Source: an uncultured Bacteroidales bacterium
Lineage (GTDB): Bacteria > Bacteroidota > Bacteroidia > Bacteroidales > UBA932
Assembly (NCBI GenBank): GCA_946402945.1
Contig: CAMIYB010000004.1
Coordinates: 1 to 59,181 of the forward strand
Length of the DNA stretch: 59,181 bases
Reading direction: 5' to 3'
Numbering within the stretch: the stretch's first letter is position 1; every line of letters starts with the position of its first letter. The notes below the pieces were generated by a model, which made no database searches, was not told the DNA's origin, and saw only the letters and a list, made by a program, of their open reading frames with translations. Both the position numbers and the translations under genes were made by a program. This document shows positions 56,438 through 59,181 of the stretch, in pieces.

Positions 56438-59181
56438 ATGATGAAGCGGCTCCTTCCCATACTGATCATTTCCACGCTGGGTCTCTGTTTTCCAAAGACC
56501 GTGCCAGCGGCTGACCTGCCCACCCTCCCCATCGCCCCGGAAATCCGTACGGGCGTCCTTCCGAACGGCGTCACGTACTATCTGGTGACCAATCCCGCCT
56601 TTGCCGGACTGGTGGATGTGGCCCTGGTCCAGCGGACCGGTCTCCGGGACGAGAGCGACTTCTCCCGGGGTGAAACCGTGGTCCAGTCCCGCGCTTCGCT
56701 GACCGAACTTCCGCATTTCAGCCGCAGTACGCCTTTTTCCTATCTGCGGGACAAGGCCCTGTGGCCGTCGGAAGACGGATTCGTGAAGGTCCGGGAAGAT
56801 GCGACCGTCTTCCGTTTCGACCGGCTGGTGCTTTCCCGCGGCCGCGAGGTCGTGGATTCCACCCTGCTGATGGTCTTCGATATCATCGGAAGGGAGAGCG
56901 GGTCGATGAAAGAGTATTATACCCCGCAGAACCAGGCCGTGGTGGTGGCGGGAGACATCGATGCGAAGGCCGTCCTGGACAAGATGAACATGCTTTCACT
57001 GCTCGTCCCGGTGGTTCCCGGCCATTCCACGCTGAGCCGTTACCGCTGGGAAGACCGGCTCGAGCCCGGTTTTTCGTGGAGAAAACCGCGGGAACGTGAG
57101 CCTGCGGGCCTGTCTCTTGTGTACCGCTACCCCCGCACGCCGCGGGAGAACATGGCGACCGCGATTCCGCTGGTCTCCTCCCGCTATGCCTCCGAATTGA
57201 AAGTCATCATCGTCCGCCGCCTTTCCCGCGCCCTGCGGGAGGCCGGGATTCCCTATGGCGCCATCCATTTCAATTATGTCAGCAGTGCCGACTGCCCGGG
57301 CGACGAACGCTTCGAGGTCGGTGTGGACGTAGCGCCGGAACGTATCCCGGATGCCACCCGGCTCGTGGCGGAGACCTTCTCCGACCTGGACCGCGGAGGC
57401 GTGACGGTCGATGAGTATAAGGATGTGGCCGGGCAGATTTCCACCGAACTGGCCCGGCGTTATGGCCGTGAGGTAATTTCCAATGGCCATTACGTTGACC
57501 GCTGCATCTCCGCCTTCCTCTATGGTTCCGACCTGGCCTCGGCCCAGACGCGGATGGATTTCTTCTCCCGTCGGGTCATGGAGGACCGCACGGCCGTCTC
57601 GCTCTTCAACAATTTCGTCTCGGCCCTTTTCGACAAGGGACGCAACCTCCAGATGAGCGCCGTCTGTCCGTCGGACCCCGGCGACCTGATGTCCGTTTTC
57701 CAGCAGGCATGGGGGGCGGGTGTCCGTCCTGCGCCGGTGGTATGCCGCGCGGACACCGCGTTCTTGCAGAAGGCGCCGGTCAAGGCCAAGATCAAGACGG
57801 AGGCGCCGGAGCCGATGACGGGCGGGCAGATCTGGACGTTCTCCAATGGCATCCGTGTCATCTATCGGCCCACGAAAGACAAGACGGGTCTGGTCCATTT
57901 CGCCTGGCTGCTCAAGGGCGGATTCTCGCAGATGCAGGGACTTCTGCCCGGCGAAGGCGCCTATCTGTCCGATGTGTATCGCCAGAGCCTTGTCTCCGGT
58001 AAGCCCTACGCCCGTTTTAATGACATGCTCATGGCCAACGGCATCCTCCTGGGCGTCGATGTGACCCTGTCCGATTTCCGTCTGACGGGCATCGCGCCGG
58101 CCCGGCGGCTGAATCTGCTGATGAAATCGATCCAGGCCCTGGCGACGGACCGGAAGCCCTCGCCGGAGGAGTATGCCTTCTATCGCCGCTGCGCCGACCT
58201 CCGGATGCCCGGGATCGATCCGCTTCGGCCGACCCTTGACAGCCTGCTGCACAACGACTTGACTTATTCAGATGTCCTCCGGCCGATTGATCTGCGGGAG
58301 GATTTCCCCAAACTGGCCGAACGGTATTTTACGGCCCAGACGGCCAAGATGAACGATGGCGTGCTGGTCCTCTCCGGCAATCTTGACGAAGCGGCTTTGA
58401 AGAAACTCCTCTGCCGCTACCTGGGTGCTTTCCATACGGAAAAAGTGTCGGCGGCCCGTTCCCGGGTACGCCGCGACAGGGTGGCGACCCGCCGGACCGT
58501 CTGGCGCAGCGGGCGGCAGCCGCTTATCGGGATGGCTTTTTCGGCGCCGTTCACCTACACTTCTGAGAGTTTTATGGCAGCAAACGTGGCTGCCTGTGCC
58601 ATGCGGGACGCCGTGTCGTCCGCCATCGCCTCCTCGGGCTGGCGGGCCGACGCCGAGTGGACCGTATCCCTCTTCCCGGAAGAGGCCCTGAACATGGAAA
58701 TGGTGCTGTCGCCGGCTTCCCCGGACGGCCTTCCCGCCTCGCTCATGCCGGTGGACTCCGCCGCGAAGGTGCTCAGCCGGGCCCGTCGGGCCGTTTCCGG
58801 CCTGGGAGCCCGGGGCATCACCCAGGCCGCGCTGGTCTCGGGCAAGTCGATGACCGCCACTTCCTACGCGGGCTGGATGAGCACGCCGGAAGTGGTCAAT
58901 TACATGCTCTTCCTCCGCTATTGCTATGGAAAGGATCTGATGACGGATTACTCCGCCCGCATCTCCTCGGTGACCCCCGCCCGGGTGAATCCCGTACTGG
59001 ACGGGCTGGCGACGGGCGGTATCGCCGAATATGTGGTCCGCGGGATGCCGGTGCCGGTAAGCGACCCCGTCCTTTCGGAACCGCCGCTGCCGCAGACCTC
59101 CCCGCTGGTTCCTTTCCCGGGTAGTTTCGCATATCCGCTGGACGGTGCGCCGGTGCCGCTGGATACGCTCAGCCTTTCCGA
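56438..59181 (+). CDS. M16-like peptidase homologue without zinc motif, cut by right edge
   Basis: At least 914 residues, open at the window edge. A signal peptide follows MMKRLLPILIISTLGLCF (ending near PAAD), so it is periplasmic. The start resembles an insulinase-family N-terminus: EIRTGVLPNGVTYYLVTN, VALVQRTGLRDESD, then a first-domain middle AVVVAGDIDAKAVLDKM and later a second half TFSNGIRVIYRPTKDKTGL. Where active M16 proteins have HxxEH the sequence reads LPHFSRSTPFSYL, so the Glu and second His are absent and the domain should be inactive. It may be the non-catalytic partner of an M16 pair or the pairing could lie beyond position 59181. Divergent from the TPR gene. Confidence 0.8.
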   Translation, partial: MMKRLLPILIISTLGLCFPKTVPAADLPTLPIAPEIRTGVLPNGVTYYLVTNPAFAGLVDVALVQRTGLRDESDFSRGETVVQSRASLTELPHFSRSTPFSYLRDKALWPSEDGFVKVREDATVFRFDRLVLSRGREVVDSTLLMVFDIIGRESGSMKEYYTPQNQAVVVAGDIDAKAVLDKMNMLSLLVPVVPGHSTLSRYRWEDRLEPGFSWRKPREREPAGLSLVYRYPRTPRENMATAIPLVSSRYASELKVIIVRRLSRALREAGIPYGAIHFNYVSSADCPGDERFEVGVDVAPERIPDATRLVAETFSDLDRGGVTVDEYKDVAGQISTELARRYGREVISNGHYVDRCISAFLYGSDLASAQTRMDFFSRRVMEDRTAVSLFNNFVSALFDKGRNLQMSAVCPSDPGDLMSVFQQAWGAGVRPAPVVCRADTAFLQKAPVKAKIKTEAPEPMTGGQIWTFSNGIRVIYRPTKDKTGLVHFAWLLKGGFSQMQGLLPGEGAYLSDVYRQSLVSGKPYARFNDMLMANGILLGVDVTLSDFRLTGIAPARRLNLLMKSIQALATDRKPSPEEYAFYRRCADLRMPGIDPLRPTLDSLLHNDLTYSDVLRPIDLREDFPKLAERYFTAQTAKMNDGVLVLSGNLDEAALKKLLCRYLGAFHTEKVSAARSRVRRDRVATRRTVWRSGRQPLIGMAFSAPFTYTSESFMAANVAACAMRDAVSSAIASSGWRADAEWTVSLFPEEALNMEMVLSPASPDGLPASLMPVDSAAKVLSRARRAVSGLGARGITQAALVSGKSMTATSYAGWMSTPEVVNYMLFLRYCYGKDLMTDYSARISSVTPARVNPVLDGLATGGIAEYVVRGMPVPVSDPVLSEPPLPQTSPLVPFPGSFAYPLDGAPVPLDTLSLS

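Noticed and set aside
1..59181. CRISPR array, tRNA/rRNA, prophage or insertion sequence
   Set aside because: No spaced direct-repeat series, tRNA-like cloverleaf, integrase or transposase frame was seen. Gaps between genes are all shorter than about 210 bp.

Overview
The window looks like chromosomal DNA of a high-G+C member of the order Bacteroidales. The evidence is a SusC/SusD pair with an ECF sigma factor and a FecR-type anti-sigma, many SPII lipoproteins with short signal peptides, repeated TAnnTTTG promoter boxes, a DUF2723 membrane protein, a small Hc1-like histone protein and an RND operon ending in a PG0541-type gene. By eye most of it is about 60% G+C, with one clearly AT-richer block near 17.8-20.7 kb. 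I cannot name the genus; high-G+C gut Bacteroidales (Rikenellaceae or 'Cryptobacteroides'-like) are my guess. I see no tRNA, rRNA, CRISPR array, insertion sequence or prophage.

Layout. At 1-1172 is the N-terminal part of phosphoglycerate kinase, cut by the left edge. From 1.3 to 14.3 kb a seven-gene minus-strand polysaccharide utilisation locus runs GH88 - FecR - SusC - SusD - DUF3823 lipoprotein - GxGYxYP lipoprotein - beta-helix lipoprotein. Its likely ECF sigma factor is divergent at 14.4 kb. From 15.0 to 17.8 kb are an RlmI-like methyltransferase and a double-domain esterase. The AT-rich block holds a SusC remnant and a TonB-receptor-like barrel gene. Then come lgt, a collapsed HAD phosphatase pseudogene, and a TolC - adaptor - RND permease - PG0541 efflux operon (22.0-27.9 kb). 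A tightly coupled trio follows: exported Gfo/Idh oxidoreductase, two-helix membrane protein, Tat-type ApbE. Next is the rplM-rpsI-rpsB-tsf translation operon.

The right half is mostly cell-envelope and housekeeping. It holds a DUF2723 glycosyltransferase-like protein, an Hc1 histone-like protein, and the elongasome operon mreB-mreC-mreD-mrdA-rodA, which ends in an unrecognised secreted protein rich in Asp/Gly calcium-loop motifs. After that come ispD, an Lrp/AsnC regulator with a duplicated operator-like site, topA, PBP1A, D-Ala-D-Ala ligase, prmC, a lipoprotein of unknown function, a U32-family protein, a TPR protein, and the start of an M16-like protein without the zinc motif.

How the genes work together. 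The utilisation locus is built for trans-envelope signalling: the SusC carries an STN domain that should talk to FecR and the sigma factor. It should import an unsaturated uronic-acid glycan finished off by GH88. The mre operon, PBP1A and Ddl cover wall elongation, cross-linking and precursor supply. The less explained parts are the lyase-less utilisation locus, the oxidoreductase/ApbE trio, the extra gene on the elongasome operon, and the promoter that overlaps a terminator-like hairpin ahead of rplM.
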